Source of the DNA: Ptychodera flava
Lineage: Eukaryota > Hemichordata > Enteropneusta > Ptychoderidae
Direction: 5' to 3'
Length of the DNA: 64,000 bases
Assembly (NCBI RefSeq): GCF_041260155.1
Contig: NW_027248387.1
Coordinates: forward strand, 248,001 to 312,000
Part shown: piece after piece, positions 63,671 through 64,000 of the stretch
Layout of the letters: every line of letters starts with the position of its first letter
Position numbering within the stretch: position 1 is the first letter of the stretch
Notes under the pieces: generated by a model
Told to the model about the DNA's origin: nothing
The model's input: only the letters and a program-made list of their open reading frames with translations
Database searches by the model: none
Position numbers and translations under genes: made by a program

Positions 63671-64000
63671 GTTCTGCCCCAAATCGCCAAAGGATGAAAG
63701 GCATGTGCCCCCATGGCCCGAAAACTGTACAAATTTTATTTGGTTTACGTGACGATGGACTGCGTGACGTCAGTAGGTCATTGAAAGCTCAGAAAATTTC
63801 TTGCTCTTCTCCAAACTAGAACAGCATGTTGATGCTTTTTGTTTAGCTTGTGAATACAAAGTGTGTAAAACGCATTGTAACTGTTAAAGAGACAAAGTCT
63901 GCCTTTTTTTATGAATTTTGTTTGATACACGATACTACTTATACGATTGACGTGTTGAAAGATAATGAATGGGTGGCCCTGCATATATTCGCACCCGGTT
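63671..64000. other. No feature recognised
   Basis: No convincing gene or repeat to the end of the window. Confidence 0.4.

Overview
This is animal nuclear DNA: AT-rich, intron-bearing, dense in short inverted-repeat elements and tandem-repeat arrays, with very little coding sequence. No bacterial operons, rRNA, tRNA or CRISPR arrays were seen. The one substantial gene is a LRR-ROCO (Roc-COR) protein of the MFHAS1-like type common in invertebrate deuterostomes. Together with a KIAA1958-like Crypton recombinase and a Penelope-like fragment, it suggests a marine invertebrate such as a hemichordate or amphioxus. That placement is inference; no species-diagnostic gene is present.

Layout. 0-5.6 kb: a possible piggyBac-like N-terminal remnant (410-619), a clearly recognisable but broken Crypton tyrosine recombinase (3191-4743) and a hairpin MITE. 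6.7-14.3 kb: a 60-70 bp tandem-repeat element, a ~150 bp tandem array, ~180 bp repeats, a TTAA-flanked element and a TTA-flanked PIF/Harbinger-like element. 14.55-17.0 kb: a 2.46 kb TIR element with a 3-bp target duplication. 17-25 kb: palindromes, a fold-back element and a Penelope-like remnant. 25-37 kb: two inverted copies of a ~950 bp hAT-like element, another TTA-flanked element, further arrays and an inverted second copy of the 60-70 bp repeat element. 40.27-43.48 kb: the ROCO gene, one long exon behind a good splice acceptor, with a single-base frame break. 45.98-48.47 kb: an inverted second copy of the 2.46 kb element. 48.6-59.1 kb: a three-level nested insertion. 60.5-63.2 kb: a third TTA-flanked element full of ~180 bp repeats, followed by small palindromes.

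The most informative structure is the nest at 48.6-59.1 kb. A fold-back element was split by a tandem dimer of a ~1.25 kb unit (TAACT before, between and after the two units). The first unit was then split by a 6,956 bp element with CACTG... termini. The second unit preserves the empty site, so the termini and 2-bp target duplication of the 6.96 kb element can be read directly. Both ends of that element carry arrays of quasi-palindromic TGGYTT-N6-8-ARCCA sites, which look like subterminal transposase-binding repeats. I did not recognise its transposase.

Taken together, the window is a gene-poor transposon graveyard around one plausible innate-immunity or signalling-type ROCO gene. Several non-autonomous families are defined here by their own termini and target duplications.
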